Positions 44,661-54,371 are shown, counted from the stretch's first letter. The stretch is DNA of 64,000 nucleotides from Deltaproteobacteria bacterium (GCA_021779095.1 JAJYBI010000018.1:1-64000), one strand, 5' to 3'. Made by a program: numbers and translations. The notes: generated from the sequence alone by a model not told the origin.

Positions 44661-46264
44661 GGAGATCCTTCCGAAAGCCGTTCGATGGTGTCGATGGCGT
44701 CGTTACAGGCCGCTCCCAGCGCGCCTCTCCGCATGGCTCCGGCGCGCAGGGCCGGCAGGGCGGCTTCGTCGCCGATCTGGCCGAGGGCGGTCGCCGCGGC
44801 GCTCTTCAGTACTTCCCAGCGACGCCAGGCGAGGATATGGGAGCCGATGAGGATCGCCAGCAGCTGGGGGGTCGCCCGTCGGTCCCTGATGAGCCCGAGG
44901 GCCTGTACGGCATCCTTCTTCACCGCCAGGTTGTTCAGGAGCCGGTCACGCTGCATGACGATCTCCAGCAGCGGTTCTACCGCCGTCCGGCACTTGATCG
45001 TGCCGAGGGAGACGATGGCCTGCCGGACGATCCCCTGGTTCTCGTCCCCCAGCATCCGGACGATGGTCTGCTCCGCCTCGCTTCCGCCGATCTTGGCGAG
45101 TGTGCGGATCGTCTCCTTCCGGACACGGGGGTCGTGGTGGTTCGCCGCATCCTGCATCTCGCCCACCCAGTCGCGGTTGCCGATCTCCCCCAGCATGGCG
45201 ATCATGTTCCGCACCACGTACCACCGCTCGTCCCGAAGCATGACGATCAGGGGGGGGATGGCCGGATCACCGATCCGGATGAGCGCAGTGGCCAGCGCCT
45301 TGCGCGCCGAGAGCCCCTCGGCGAGGCAGATCCGCTGGATGATGGCGTAGACCACCCTTGCTCCCAGCCGTTGCAGGATCAGGTAGATCCATTCGTTCCG
45401 TTCGTGGTCGTTGTCCTGGAGCTGATCCAGCAGGTAATCGCTCATGGCGCCGCCCGCGAGCTGCTCGAAGGTGAACCAGGCGTATTCCCGCTGGAATTCG
45501 CTGCGGGTCGCGTCCTCCCCGTGCCGGCGAACCAGGACGATCGCCAGGACGACCTGTTCGAACTCCCCGGCTTCCATCAGCGGCTCCGCGCGGTTCACCA
45601 CCATCTTCGCCAGCTGCAGGTAGCGGGCATCCGACGGCTCCTCGTCCAGCAGGTCGAGGAGCTCCACGAAGGAGATATCCTGCTGGTCGGGGATGTCGAT
45701 CGTCGCCAGCATGTCCGGCAGGGCCATCGAGCCTTCATCCAGCATGTGCGGCTCTGACTGCTCCTCCTCCAGCTCCTTCCGTTTCCGCTGGATGACCGAC
45801 AGGTCCACCTCGTTCGCCCAGATCCCCCGGATGGCGCACTGGTGCATGAGCGTCTCGATGCCGCCCGCCTCCTGGACCCCCCGCGGGTCCATGGTCAAAA
45901 GCTGCAGGAACGCCTGCAGGTCCTCCGAACTTACGTCGCTCAGGATGGTGAGCCGCTGGACACGGCGGATGAACAGCTCCTTGGCGAGATTTGTTGCCTT
46001 GGTGTTGCTCCCCACGGGGGCGCCGCCGTCCGTGGGGACGAAGCCGGCCCGGCTCACCACCAGGACGATCTCCCGTCCGTCCAGGAGCTCGTGCAGTGCA
46101 GTGAGGGCCTGCCGCAGGCTCTCATCGCGTTGGGGGTGCTTGTCGGGATAGAAGGTCTGGGATTTCAGAGCCTTGTAGACGTCCGCAATGGCTGCGGCAT
46201 TCCGGTCGGCAACGATATTCTGGCTTTTCACCAGCTTGAGGGGGCTGTTGTCGGGGATCGCCAT
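44657..46264 (-). CDS. HEAT-repeat protein with an HD-GYP-associated N-terminal domain
   Basis: 535 residues. The first 125 residues match the N-terminal domain of the downstream HD-GYP protein in pattern (FYPDKHPQRDESL against MYPAGHPAVRQPL, and later LTILSDVSSEDLQAFLQLL against IRIVRGVREDDLTRLATHL). A Glu-rich linker (about 165-185) and an all-helical region lead into C-terminal HEAT repeats (about 310-530). There is no catalytic motif. It is probably a partner or scaffold of the HD-GYP protein. Confidence 0.75.
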   Translation of the reverse strand: MAIPDNSPLKLVKSQNIVADRNAAAIADVYKALKSQTFYPDKHPQRDESLRQALTALHELLDGREIVLVVSRAGFVPTDGGAPVGSNTKATNLAKELFIRRVQRLTILSDVSSEDLQAFLQLLTMDPRGVQEAGGIETLMHQCAIRGIWANEVDLSVIQRKRKELEEEQSEPHMLDEGSMALPDMLATIDIPDQQDISFVELLDLLDEEPSDARYLQLAKMVVNRAEPLMEAGEFEQVVLAIVLVRRHGEDATRSEFQREYAWFTFEQLAGGAMSDYLLDQLQDNDHERNEWIYLILQRLGARVVYAIIQRICLAEGLSARKALATALIRIGDPAIPPLIVMLRDERWYVVRNMIAMLGEIGNRDWVGEMQDAANHHDPRVRKETIRTLAKIGGSEAEQTIVRMLGDENQGIVRQAIVSLGTIKCRTAVEPLLEIVMQRDRLLNNLAVKKDAVQALGLIRDRRATPQLLAILIGSHILAWRRWEVLKSAAATALGQIGDEAALPALRAGAMRRGALGAACNDAIDTIERLSEGSP

Positions 46265-46309
46265 CGGGCAGTTCCGTCCGTTTCGACAGGATAGATTAAC
46301 AGGCGATAA

Positions 46310-46339
46310 ATTTTATCCTACGGGTGGAAACTTTGTCAA
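46310..46339 (-). promoter_or_regulatory. Promoter of the HEAT/HD-GYP operon
   Basis: Consensus TTGACA (46334-46339), 18-base spacer, TAAAAT (46310-46315). The leader is about 40 bases. Confidence 0.6.
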
Positions 46340-46407
46340 ACGTAATGCCGCCGGAATTTCTCCGGACGGCTGACGGCGGGCCGCGGTCCACAGTCATCTC
46401 AAGGGGT

Positions 46408-46436
46408 TTGACAATACTCCGGCTTTCCGCTACCTT
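46408..46436 (+). promoter_or_regulatory. Putative promoter of the M16 peptidase-uvrD operon
   Basis: Consensus TTGACA (46408-46413) with a 17-base spacer but a poor -10 (TACCTT, 46431-46436). It lies 75 bases upstream of the peptidase ATG. Confidence 0.4.
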
Positions 46437-46510
46437 GACCGATGTGCGGTTCCCGCGGCTCTCCGCCGGGCCGCACCTGCACGACGCATCGCCCTTCCCC
46501 GGGAGTCCCC

Positions 46511-47818
46511 ATGATCGCCTGTACCACGACCACTCTGCCCAGCGGCCTGCGCCTCGTCGCGGTGGAGATGCCGCACCTGCACAGCGCCGAGATCGCCGTC
46601 TACATCAAGTGCGGCGGCCGCAACGACCCGGCCGGCAAGGCGGGGCTGTCCCATTTCCTGGAGCACATGCTGTTCCGCGGCACCGCCGAGCACCCCACCA
46701 CCCTGGAGCTGGAGGTGGCGTTCGAGGCGATCGGGGGCAGTGTGAACGCGACGACGGACGAGGAGTCCACCTGCTATTTCTCCCGGGTCCATCCCGACCA
46801 TGTCGACACGGGGCTTTCCCTCTTCTCCTCGCTACTGTTGCGTCCCACCCTCCCCGACCTGGAGGTGGAACAGCGTATCGTGATCGAGGAGGCGCTGGAC
46901 GACATCAACGACAAGGGGGAGGAGATAAACCCCCACAACCTGGCGAGCCGGCTTCTCTGGCGGGACCATCCTCTCGGCTGCCCGACGGTGGGGTACCTGG
47001 AGAGCATCCGGTCGTTCACCGCAGCCGACCTTAAGCGGCACCTGGAGCGGTACTACGTGCCGGGGAACGCGGTCATCGTCGTCGCCGGCGCCATCGATCC
47101 GGCAACCGCCTTCCGCGCCGGGGAGCGGCATTTCGGGAGCTGGTCGGGGGGCGCCGCACCGGCTGGCGAACCGGTGGTCGCGGCGCAGGATGCACCACAA
47201 CGTCTGCTGGTGAAGGACGCCGACAGCCAGGTGCACCTGCAGACGGCGTTCCGCGGCTTTTCCCGGTCCGATCGCCGTCTCATGGCGCTACGGATGATAC
47301 GTCGCATTCTCTGCGGTGGCGGGGCGTCGCGGCTCCACCTGGAGCTCCGCGAGCAGCTGGGGCTCGTCTATTCCGTGGACGCCCATATCGCCGCTTACGC
47401 CGAGACGGGCGCCTTCGCCATCGAACTTTCCACCGCTCCGGAGAACCTGCCGGAGGCGGCCTCGCGGGTGCTGGCGGCCACGGCCCGGCTGGCGAACGAA
47501 CCGCTTCCTCCGGCTGAGCTGGAGCGGGTCCGGCAGGGATACATCTTCGACCTGGAATACAGCCGCGATTCCACCTACGAGATGGGGGCCCGGTACGGCT
47601 GGGGCGAGCTGATGGATCAGGTGCGCTCCATCGAGGAAGACCGGATGGAGGTGGCAGCGGTGACGGCGGAGGAGATCCGGGCCGTGGCACGGGAACTGTT
47701 TGCCCCCGCCGCCCTCAACCTGGTGGCGGTGGGACCGTGGAAGGCGGCCGACCGGCGCCGGCTCGACGCGCTCCTTGCTGATTACCGTACGAAATTTCCG
47801 GGAGCCTCCGCGCCATGA
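46511..47818 (+). CDS. M16 family zinc metallopeptidase
   Basis: 435 residues. The inverted zinc motif HFLEH (HxxEH, about 53-57) and a downstream Glu in the EE(A)LDDI helix (about 130) complete the metal site. The second half is the inactive M16 C-terminal domain. Relatives process peptides in the cytosol or envelope; no signal peptide is seen. The start is the ATG at 46511, which gives the usual N-terminus; the in-frame extension upstream is Arg/Pro-rich leader. It overlaps the helicase gene by 4 bases. Confidence 0.88.
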   Translation: MIACTTTTLPSGLRLVAVEMPHLHSAEIAVYIKCGGRNDPAGKAGLSHFLEHMLFRGTAEHPTTLELEVAFEAIGGSVNATTDEESTCYFSRVHPDHVDTGLSLFSSLLLRPTLPDLEVEQRIVIEEALDDINDKGEEINPHNLASRLLWRDHPLGCPTVGYLESIRSFTAADLKRHLERYYVPGNAVIVVAGAIDPATAFRAGERHFGSWSGGAAPAGEPVVAAQDAPQRLLVKDADSQVHLQTAFRGFSRSDRRLMALRMIRRILCGGGASRLHLELREQLGLVYSVDAHIAAYAETGAFAIELSTAPENLPEAASRVLAATARLANEPLPPAELERVRQGYIFDLEYSRDSTYEMGARYGWGELMDQVRSIEEDRMEVAAVTAEEIRAVARELFAPAALNLVAVGPWKAADRRRLDALLADYRTKFPGASAP

Positions 47819-50043
47819 ACCTGCTTCACGGACTCAATCCCCCCCAGCGCGACGCGGTGCTGCACGGCGAGGGGCCGCTCCTGATCCTGGCGGGGGCCGG
47901 TTCGGGGAAGACCCGGGTCATCGTCCACCGGATCGTCCATCTCGTCCGCGAGCGGGGGGTTCCCCCCTGGCAGATCCTGGCCGTCACCTTCACCAACAAG
48001 GCGGCGGGGGAGATGCGGGAGCGTGTCCAGAAGCTCCTCGGGGGGGGCGAGCTACCGCTCATCGCCACCTTCCACTCCGCCTGCGTCCGTATCCTGCGCC
48101 GGGAGATCCACCTTTTGGGGTACGAAACCAACTTTGCCATCTACGACGACCGTGACGGCGAGAAGCTCCTGAAGGAGGTCTGCGCGGAACTCAAGCTGGA
48201 CGAGAAGCGGTTCCCGGTGAAGTCGCTCTCCGCCGCCATCGACGAATGCAAGAACGCCGGCCGGCATCCCGACGACATCCCCGTCGGCGACCCGTTCCTC
48301 GCCACCGTCCGCCGGGTGTACGCCGGTTACCAGGAGCGGCTGAAGAAGTGCAATGCGCTCGATTTCGGCGACCTCCTCATGCTGACGGTACGGCTCTTCG
48401 AGGAGTGTCCCGACGTGCTGGACCGCTACCGGGATAAATACCGCTGGATACTGGTGGACGAGTACCAGGACACGAACCCGATCCAGTACCGGCTGGTGCG
48501 GCTTTTGGCGGGGGAACGGCAGAACCTCTGCGTGGTGGGGGACGACGACCAGTCCATCTACCGCTGGCGCGGGGCGGACATCCGGAACATCCTGGACTTC
48601 GAGCACGACTTCCCCGGCGTCCGTGTCGTGAAGCTGGAGCAGAACTACCGTTCCACCCAGACGATCCTGGACGCGGCGGGCGCCGTGGTGGCGAAAAACC
48701 GGGGCAGGAAGGGGAAAAAGCTCTGGACCGAGAACAGTGCCGGCGAGAAGGTGGTCTACCGGCGGCTGGAGGACGAGCGGGACGAGGCGCGCTTCGTCTG
48801 CCGCACCATCGAGCAGTACGTGCGCCGGTGGGGCGACCTCTCGGGGGTGGCGGTCTTCTACCGCACCAACGCCCAGTCGCGGGTCATCGAGGACGCCCTG
48901 GTGGCCGCCGGCATCCCGTACCACATGGTGGGTGGCGTCAGGTTCTACGAGCGGATGGAGGTGAAGGACATCCTTGCCTACCTGAAGGTGCTGGACAACC
49001 CGGCGGACGAGGTTTCGCTCAAGCGGATCATCAACACCCCGGCCCGGGGGATCGGGCTTGCCACCCTGGACCGGATCGGAGAGCTGGCGGTCCGGCAGGG
49101 AGTTCCCTTCATCGACGCCGTGCGGGAGGCGGCCACGGGGGGGCTTCTCGGGAGCGGACCGCGGGGCAAGGTCGCCGGCTTCGTCGCGCTCATGGAGCGG
49201 TTCGGCGCCCTCGTGGGGACGATCCCGCTGTCGGAGCTGGCGTCCCGCATCATCCACGACACGGGGTATGCCGACCGGCTGAAGGAAGAGCGGACCGACG
49301 AGGCGGAGGAGCGGCTCGCCAACCTGCAGGAACTGGTTTCGGCGCTTACGGAGTTCGAGCGGCGCAGCGAGGACCGCAGCCTCTCTGCCTTTCTGGAGCA
49401 GGTGGCGCTCGTCTCGGACCTGGAGCGGGGCACCGATACCCGGGAATCCGCCACCCTCATGACCCTCCACGCCGCCAAGGGGCTGGAGTTTCCCGTGGTG
49501 TTCATGACCGGGGTGGAGGAGAAGATCTTCCCCCACGTCCGTTCCCTGGATGACCCGGAGGGGATGGAGGAGGAGCGGCGGCTCTGCTACGTGGGGATGA
49601 CGAGGGCGCGGGAGCGGCTCTACCTCTCCAATGCCCGCCGGCGGCGGATCTTCGGCCAGGACCAGTTCAACCCGCCGTCCCGCTTCCTGGGGGAGATTCC
49701 GCGGGAGCTCCTGGACCTGGAGGACGAGTACCAGCCATCCTTCGGCTTCGGCCGCCGCGACGTCGGTACTGCCGGCGGCCGGCAGGAGCGGCGGGAGGAG
49801 CCGGCCCACAACCTGGCGGCGGTGTTCGGCGCGGCGGAGGAGACCTGCAACGACGTGGAGGTGGTGCCGGACGAGGAGGAGGGCGAGATGGTCCGGCTGG
49901 GGATGAAGGTCCGCCATCCCAAGTTCGGCGTCGGCACGATCCGCAAGATCGAGGGGACGGGAGACAACCAGAAGGCGATCGTCTGGTTCAGCGTCGGTCC
50001 GAAGAAGCTGCTCCTCAGGTTCGCCGGGCTGGAGCGGGTGTAA
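47815..50043 (+). CDS. UvrD/PcrA superfamily 1 DNA helicase
   Basis: 742 residues with all SF1A motifs: Walker A AGAGSGKT (26-33), TFTNKAAGEM (Ia), VDEYQDTN (II), VGDDDQSIYRWRGA (III), EQNYRSTQ (IV), TLHAAKGLEF (V) and YVGMTRARERL (VI). The C-terminal tail ends in the PcrA-type domain with RHPKFGVGTI, which in PcrA/UvrD can contact RNA polymerase. It unwinds DNA 3' to 5' in repair and replication-conflict handling. PcrA and UvrD cannot be told apart with confidence from this sequence. Confidence 0.92.
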   Translation: MNLLHGLNPPQRDAVLHGEGPLLILAGAGSGKTRVIVHRIVHLVRERGVPPWQILAVTFTNKAAGEMRERVQKLLGGGELPLIATFHSACVRILRREIHLLGYETNFAIYDDRDGEKLLKEVCAELKLDEKRFPVKSLSAAIDECKNAGRHPDDIPVGDPFLATVRRVYAGYQERLKKCNALDFGDLLMLTVRLFEECPDVLDRYRDKYRWILVDEYQDTNPIQYRLVRLLAGERQNLCVVGDDDQSIYRWRGADIRNILDFEHDFPGVRVVKLEQNYRSTQTILDAAGAVVAKNRGRKGKKLWTENSAGEKVVYRRLEDERDEARFVCRTIEQYVRRWGDLSGVAVFYRTNAQSRVIEDALVAAGIPYHMVGGVRFYERMEVKDILAYLKVLDNPADEVSLKRIINTPARGIGLATLDRIGELAVRQGVPFIDAVREAATGGLLGSGPRGKVAGFVALMERFGALVGTIPLSELASRIIHDTGYADRLKEERTDEAEERLANLQELVSALTEFERRSEDRSLSAFLEQVALVSDLERGTDTRESATLMTLHAAKGLEFPVVFMTGVEEKIFPHVRSLDDPEGMEEERRLCYVGMTRARERLYLSNARRRRIFGQDQFNPPSRFLGEIPRELLDLEDEYQPSFGFGRRDVGTAGGRQERREEPAHNLAAVFGAAEETCNDVEVVPDEEEGEMVRLGMKVRHPKFGVGTIRKIEGTGDNQKAIVWFSVGPKKLLLRFAGLERV

Positions 50044-50075
50044 CGAAGGATGAAGGATGAATTATGAAGGATGAA
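50044..50075. repeat. Short tandem word repeat after the helicase gene
   Basis: GAAGGATGA occurs three times in 32 bases (GAAGGATGAAGGATGAATT then ATGAAGGATGAAG). It is a low-complexity spacer repeat, with nothing else recognisable before the gatC leader. Confidence 0.6.
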
Positions 50076-50187
50076 GTTATCCCCCTTGAAATTTGGACTT
50101 TGAACCTCGTACGTAACTTGTGTTTTTGCCCTGTTCGTGGTAAAAAATACAACTCATTTCAACGGTTTTTCCGACGGAGTCATTCCC

Positions 50188-50475
50188 ATGAAGATAACGA
50201 GAGAGGAAGTGGAACACGTGGCGCGTCTGGCGCGCCTGGCCCTGACGGAGGAGGAGAAGGATACCCTGACCGGCCAGATGGACGCCATCCTCGCCTACGT
50301 GGACAAGCTGAACGAGCTGAATACGGACGGCGTCGTGGCCACCTCCCACGCCGTGCCGATGGAAAACGCCTTCCGCGAGGACGTGGTGCGGCCGTCCATC
50401 GGTATCGACAACGCCCTGGCCAACGCGCCGGCGCGGGTGGAGAGCTTCTTCCGCGTACCGAAAGTGATTGAATAA
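50188..50475 (+). CDS. gatC: Asp-tRNA(Asn)/Glu-tRNA(Gln) amidotransferase subunit C
   Basis: 95 residues, the small belt subunit that holds GatA and GatB together. Typical features are [18 protein letters not shown] near the start and the late segment [13 protein letters not shown]. The start is the ATG at 50188; the frame upstream reads through the leader. Confidence 0.92.
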   Translation: MKITREEVEHVARLARLALTEEEKDTLTGQMDAILAYVDKLNELNTDGVVATSHAVPMENAFREDVVRPSIGIDNALANAPARVESFFRVPKVIE

Positions 50476-50585
50476 ACGATTCTTCCTCCCCCTTCAAGGG
50501 GGAGGCCAGGAGGGGGATGGGGTGTCTGCATCCGAGGAATACCCATCCCCACCCCAACCCTCCCCTTGAAGGGGAGGGCTCCCAT
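50476..50585. repeat. CTCCC-type long inverted repeat between gatC and gatA
   Basis: CCCCCTTCAAGGGGGAGG (about 50485-50502) and CCCTCCCCTTGAAGGGGAGGG (about 50558-50578) are each hairpins and are also complementary to each other. In addition GGGGGATGGGGTGT pairs with ACCCATCCCCACCCC. This is the largest member of this family in the window, sitting inside the gatCAB operon. Confidence 0.7.
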
Positions 50586-50612
50586 CATCCGATTTCTGGA
50601 GAACATACATCC

Positions 50613-52070
50613 ATGGAACTTTTCGAACTCACCATCCACGAACTGCACGAGAGGCTGAAGAAGCGGGAGATCTCCTCCGTTGAGGTGACGAAGGACTGCC
50701 TTGACCGGATCGCGGCGACGGAGCCGCAGGTGAACGCCTACATCACCGTCACCCGCGATGCGGCTCTCTCCGCCGCCGAGACGGCGGACAAACGGCTGGC
50801 GGCGGGAGATGCGGACATCCTCACCGGTATCCCGGTGGCGCTGAAGGACATCTTCCTGACGAAAGGAATTCGCTCCACTTGCGGCTCGAAGATCCTCGCC
50901 GACTTCATCCCCCCCTACGACGCCACCAGCTGGCTCAGGCTCAAGGAGCGGGGGGCGGTGCTCGTGGGGAAACTGAACCAGGACGAGTTCGCCATGGGCT
51001 CCTCCAACGAGACGAGCGTCTTCGGCCCGACCAGGAACCCGTGGAACACGGACTGCATCCCCGGCGGCTCCTCCGGCGGTTCGGCGGCGGCCGTGGCGGC
51101 CCGCTCGGCGGCGGCGACCCTCGGGACCGACACCGGCGGCTCCATCCGCCAGCCCGCCTCCCACTGCGGCTGCGTGGGGCTGAAGCCCACCTACGGCCGG
51201 GTCTCCCGCTACGGCGTCATCGCCTACGCCTCGTCGCTCGACCAGGTGGGACCGCTGACCCGCGACGTCACGGACTGCGCCATCATGCTCGGGGCGGTGG
51301 CGGGGTACGATCCGCTGGACTCCACGAGCGTCGACCGGCCGGTGCCCGACTACCGCGCCGGCCTCACCGGCGACGTGAGCGGGCTGAAGATCGGCCTGCC
51401 CAAGGAGTACTACATCGAGGGGCTCGACCCGGATGTGAAGAGGTCGCTGGACGCGGCAATCGAGACCTACCGCGGCCTGGGTGCCGAGTTCGTCGAGATC
51501 TCGCTCCCCCACACCGACTACGCCGTGGCGGCCTACTACCTCATCGCCACCGCCGAGGCGAGCTCCAACCTGGCCCGCTACGAGGGGGTCCGGTTCGGCC
51601 ACCGCACCGCCGAGGCCGGCGGCCTCATGGAGATGATGTCGAAAAGCCGTGACGAGGGGTTCGGGCAAGAGGTGAAGCGGCGCATCATGCTCGGCACCTA
51701 CGCCCTTTCTTCCGGCTACTACGACGCCTATTACCTGAAGGCGCAGAAGGTGCGCACCCTCATCATGCAGGACTTCCTGAAGGCGTTCGAGACCGTGGAC
51801 ACGATCCTCACCCCCGTGGCCCCGACCCCGGCGTTCAAGGTCGGCGAGAAGACCAGCGACCCGCTGCAGATGTACCTCTCCGACATCTTCACCATTCCGG
51901 TGAACCTGGCGGGCACCTGCGGCATCTCCGTCCCGGCGGGGTTGAGCGGCGACGGCCTTCCCGTGGGGCTGCAGCTCATCGGCAAGCCGTTCGGCGAAGA
52001 GACGATCCTCCGCGCTGCCCACGCCTTCGAACAGGCGACTACGTGGCACCAGCGGAAGGCGGCGCTGTAA
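50613..52070 (+). CDS. gatA: Asp-tRNA(Asn)/Glu-tRNA(Gln) amidotransferase subunit A
   Basis: 485 residues, the amidase subunit that frees ammonia from glutamine. The Ser-cisSer-Lys triad is Lys78 (VALKDIF), Ser153 (GGSSGGS) and Ser177 ([10 protein letters not shown]). GGAG lies 12 bases before the ATG at 50613; the upstream extension lies in the repeat. With GatB and GatC it corrects misacylated Asp-tRNA(Asn) and/or Glu-tRNA(Gln). Confidence 0.95.
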   Translation: MELFELTIHELHERLKKREISSVEVTKDCLDRIAATEPQVNAYITVTRDAALSAAETADKRLAAGDADILTGIPVALKDIFLTKGIRSTCGSKILADFIPPYDATSWLRLKERGAVLVGKLNQDEFAMGSSNETSVFGPTRNPWNTDCIPGGSSGGSAAAVAARSAAATLGTDTGGSIRQPASHCGCVGLKPTYGRVSRYGVIAYASSLDQVGPLTRDVTDCAIMLGAVAGYDPLDSTSVDRPVPDYRAGLTGDVSGLKIGLPKEYYIEGLDPDVKRSLDAAIETYRGLGAEFVEISLPHTDYAVAAYYLIATAEASSNLARYEGVRFGHRTAEAGGLMEMMSKSRDEGFGQEVKRRIMLGTYALSSGYYDAYYLKAQKVRTLIMQDFLKAFETVDTILTPVAPTPAFKVGEKTSDPLQMYLSDIFTIPVNLAGTCGISVPAGLSGDGLPVGLQLIGKPFGEETILRAAHAFEQATTWHQRKAAL

Positions 52071-52118
52071 AAGGCACAGCAACCGGGGCAGGCACATACT
52101 GCCTATAGGAGGTTACCC

Positions 52119-52370
52119 ATGGCTCTTGTCCACCCCGAAAAATTGCTGGAACGGATTACGGTTGACGCGGACGTCATGGTCGGCAAGCCGACCATTCGCG
52201 GGCTGCGGATCACCGTCGAGCAGATTCTGCAGTTCATGGCCGGGGAAGGGACGGTTCAGGAGTTGCTGGATGACTATCCAGAACTTGAAAAACAGGATGT
52301 CCAGGCGGCTCTCTTGTATGCATCCCGGCTTGTCCACGAGGAGCAGGTTTTCAAGGTGTCGGGGAACTGA
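52119..52370 (+). CDS. DUF433 antitoxin
   Basis: 83 residues with the DUF433 signature VMVGKPTIRGLRITVEQIL and a C-terminal ALLYASRLVHEE. This family acts as the antitoxin beside DUF5615 PIN-like toxins and has a winged-helix-like DNA-binding fold. A strong TAGGAGG ribosome site precedes the ATG. It lies 3 bases before the toxin gene. Confidence 0.85.
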   Translation: MALVHPEKLLERITVDADVMVGKPTIRGLRITVEQILQFMAGEGTVQELLDDYPELEKQDVQAALLYASRLVHEEQVFKVSGN

Positions 52371-52373
52371 TCG

Positions 52374-52721
52374 ATGAAATTCCTCGTGGATGTCGGCGTC
52401 GGTCGGGCCGTGGAGCAACTGCTCCGGGACAGCGGCCATGACGTGCGGGCGGTACGCGATATCGACCCCCATGCCAAGGACAGCGAAATCCTGCGGATTG
52501 CCGTCGCCGAGTCCCTCATGGTTGTCACGATGGACAAGGATTTCGGCGAACTGGTGTACCACTCCGGACTGTCGCATGCCGGGGTGCTGATCCTGCGGCT
52601 GGAGGATGCCACCGGTGCGGAGAAGACAGACGCCGTCCGGCGGATCGTCCAGATGTACGGAAACGACATGGTCGGAAAGTTCTGCGTCTACCAGGACGGA
52701 CGGCTGCGGATCAGGAAATGA
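52374..52721 (+). CDS. DUF5615 PIN-like toxin
   Basis: 115 residues of the Mut7-C/DUF5615 PIN-like fold. Candidate acidic active-site residues are Asp6 (FLVDVGVGRAV), Asp30 and Asp-Lys-Asp-Phe near 54-57 (TMDKDFGEL), which fit a metal-dependent ribonuclease. It is translationally linked to the DUF433 antitoxin. The pair sits between gatA and gatB and interrupts the usual gatCAB order. Confidence 0.82.
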   Translation: MKFLVDVGVGRAVEQLLRDSGHDVRAVRDIDPHAKDSEILRIAVAESLMVVTMDKDFGELVYHSGLSHAGVLILRLEDATGAEKTDAVRRIVQMYGNDMVGKFCVYQDGRLRIRK

Positions 52722-52734
52722 ATGAACCTAATCA

Positions 52735-52905
52735 ACAGGGATATTCAGGATGATCAGGATGTTGAAAGGCGCATTAACAGGATGGGCAGGATAGGCAGGA
52801 AAAAACACAACTTTAAGTTGTTTGCCGTTATCCTGAACATCCTGATTATCCCTGTGAAAATCGGGTTTTTATCCTGTACATCCTGTTCATCCTGTAAATT
52901 GACTT
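52735..52905. repeat. AGGAT word-repeat spacer before gatB
   Basis: The left half carries CAGGATGATCAGGATGTTG and CAGGATGGGCAGGATAGGCAGG. The right half carries the complements TATCCTGAACATCCTGATTA and TATCCTGTACATCCTG-TTCATCCTG. The order is A-B-A'-B', but because all arms share CAGGAT words, several alternative pairings are possible. No gene is seen. It is a member of a class of word-built inverted spacers (also 23694, 54376, 63250). Confidence 0.7.
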
Positions 52906-52928
52906 TAACTCGTTACGGAGTCTGAAAC

Positions 52929-54371
52929 ATGACCGAATACCAGGCAGTCATCGGCCTTGAAGTCCACGTCCAGCTGAAGACGAACACGAAGATCTTCTGC
53001 GGCTGTTCCACCACCTTCGGCGCGGAGCCCAACTCCCAGACCTGCCCGGTCTGCCTGGGGCTCCCCGGCGCGTTGCCGGTGCTGAACAAGAAGGTGGTGG
53101 AGTACGCCATCCGCGCCGGGCTGGCCACGAACCACTCCATCGCGCCGCGCAGCGTCTTCGCCCGCAAGAACTACTTCTACCCGGACCTCCCCAAGGGGTA
53201 CCAGATCAGCCAGTACGAGCTCCCCATCTGCCTGAACGGCCACCTGGACATCGAGGGTGAGTGGGGGACGAAGCGGATCGGTATCACCCGCATCCACATG
53301 GAGGAGGACGCGGGCAAGCTCGTCCACGGCGACGTGCCGGGGCTCTCCGATGGTTCCGGCGTGGACCTGAACCGCGCCTGCACGCCGCTCCTGGAGATCG
53401 TCTCCGAGCCGGACATCAGAAGCGCCGACGAGGCGGTGGCATATCTCAAGAAGCTGCACCAGATCGTGGTGTACCTGGGGATCTGCGACGGCAACATGGA
53501 GGAGGGGAGCTTCCGCTGCGACGCCAACGTCTCCGTCATGCCGGTGGGCTCCGACACGTTCGGCACCCGTACCGAGACCAAGAACGTGAACTCCTTCCGC
53601 TTCGTGAAGCAGGCGATCGAGCACGAGATCGAGCGGCAGATCGACCTGATCGAGGAGGGGGGGAAGGTGGTGCAGGAGACGCGGCTCTTCGACCCCGCCT
53701 CCGGCACGACCCGCTCCATGCGCGGCAAGGAGGACGCCCACGACTACCGGTACTTCCCCGATCCGGACCTGGTGCCGCTCGTCATCTCCGACGACTGGGT
53801 GGAGGACGTGCGTCTCTCCCTCCCCGAACTGCCGGACGCGAAGAGGCAGCGCTACGTGCAGGAGCTGGGACTCTCGGCGGCTGACGCCGAACTGCTCACG
53901 GCGGCCCGGGAACTGGCGGAGTACTACGAGGCGGTCCTTGCCGCCGGCGCCCCGGCCAAGCCCGCGGCCAACTGGGTCATGGGCGAGGTGAGCCGGGGGC
54001 TGAACGATGCGGGGATCGCCATCGACGCCTGTCCGGTCGCGCCGGCACTGCTGGCGGAGCTGCTGGGGCTCATCGACAAGGGAACCATCTCCGGCAAGAT
54101 CGCCAAGACGGTCTTCGACGAGATGTGGCAAAGCGGCAAGAACCCGGCGGCAATCGTGGAGGAGAAGGGTCTCGTCCAGGTCTCCGACACCGGCGAGATC
54201 GAAAAGATCATCGACGGGATCATCGCCGCCAACCTGGGTCAGGTGGAGGAATACCGCGGCGGCAAGGAGAAGGTGCTGGGCTTCTTCGTCGGCCAGGTGA
54301 TGAAGGCGAGCAGGGGGAAGGCGAATCCGGCGGTGGTGAACGAACTGCTGCTGAAGAAACTCAAAGGATAA
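52929..54371 (+). CDS. gatB: Asp-tRNA(Asn)/Glu-tRNA(Gln) amidotransferase subunit B
   Basis: 480 residues: a kinase-like N-terminal domain that activates the misacylated tRNA ([14 protein letters not shown], and the zinc cysteines in FCGCS and [10 protein letters not shown]) and a helical YqeY-type tail (about 330-480). The full set of zinc Cys is present (Cys21, Cys23, Cys37, Cys40). GGAG precedes the ATG. Confidence 0.95.
   Translation: MTEYQAVIGLEVHVQLKTNTKIFCGCSTTFGAEPNSQTCPVCLGLPGALPVLNKKVVEYAIRAGLATNHSIAPRSVFARKNYFYPDLPKGYQISQYELPICLNGHLDIEGEWGTKRIGITRIHMEEDAGKLVHGDVPGLSDGSGVDLNRACTPLLEIVSEPDIRSADEAVAYLKKLHQIVVYLGICDGNMEEGSFRCDANVSVMPVGSDTFGTRTETKNVNSFRFVKQAIEHEIERQIDLIEEGGKVVQETRLFDPASGTTRSMRGKEDAHDYRYFPDPDLVPLVISDDWVEDVRLSLPELPDAKRQRYVQELGLSAADAELLTAARELAEYYEAVLAAGAPAKPAANWVMGEVSRGLNDAGIAIDACPVAPALLAELLGLIDKGTISGKIAKTVFDEMWQSGKNPAAIVEEKGLVQVSDTGEIEKIIDGIIAANLGQVEEYRGGKEKVLGFFVGQVMKASRGKANPAVVNELLLKKLKG

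Noticed and set aside
52735..52905. CRISPR array
   Set aside because: The AGGAT words are of unequal spacing, occur in both orientations and have no regular repeat-spacer pattern or cas genes.
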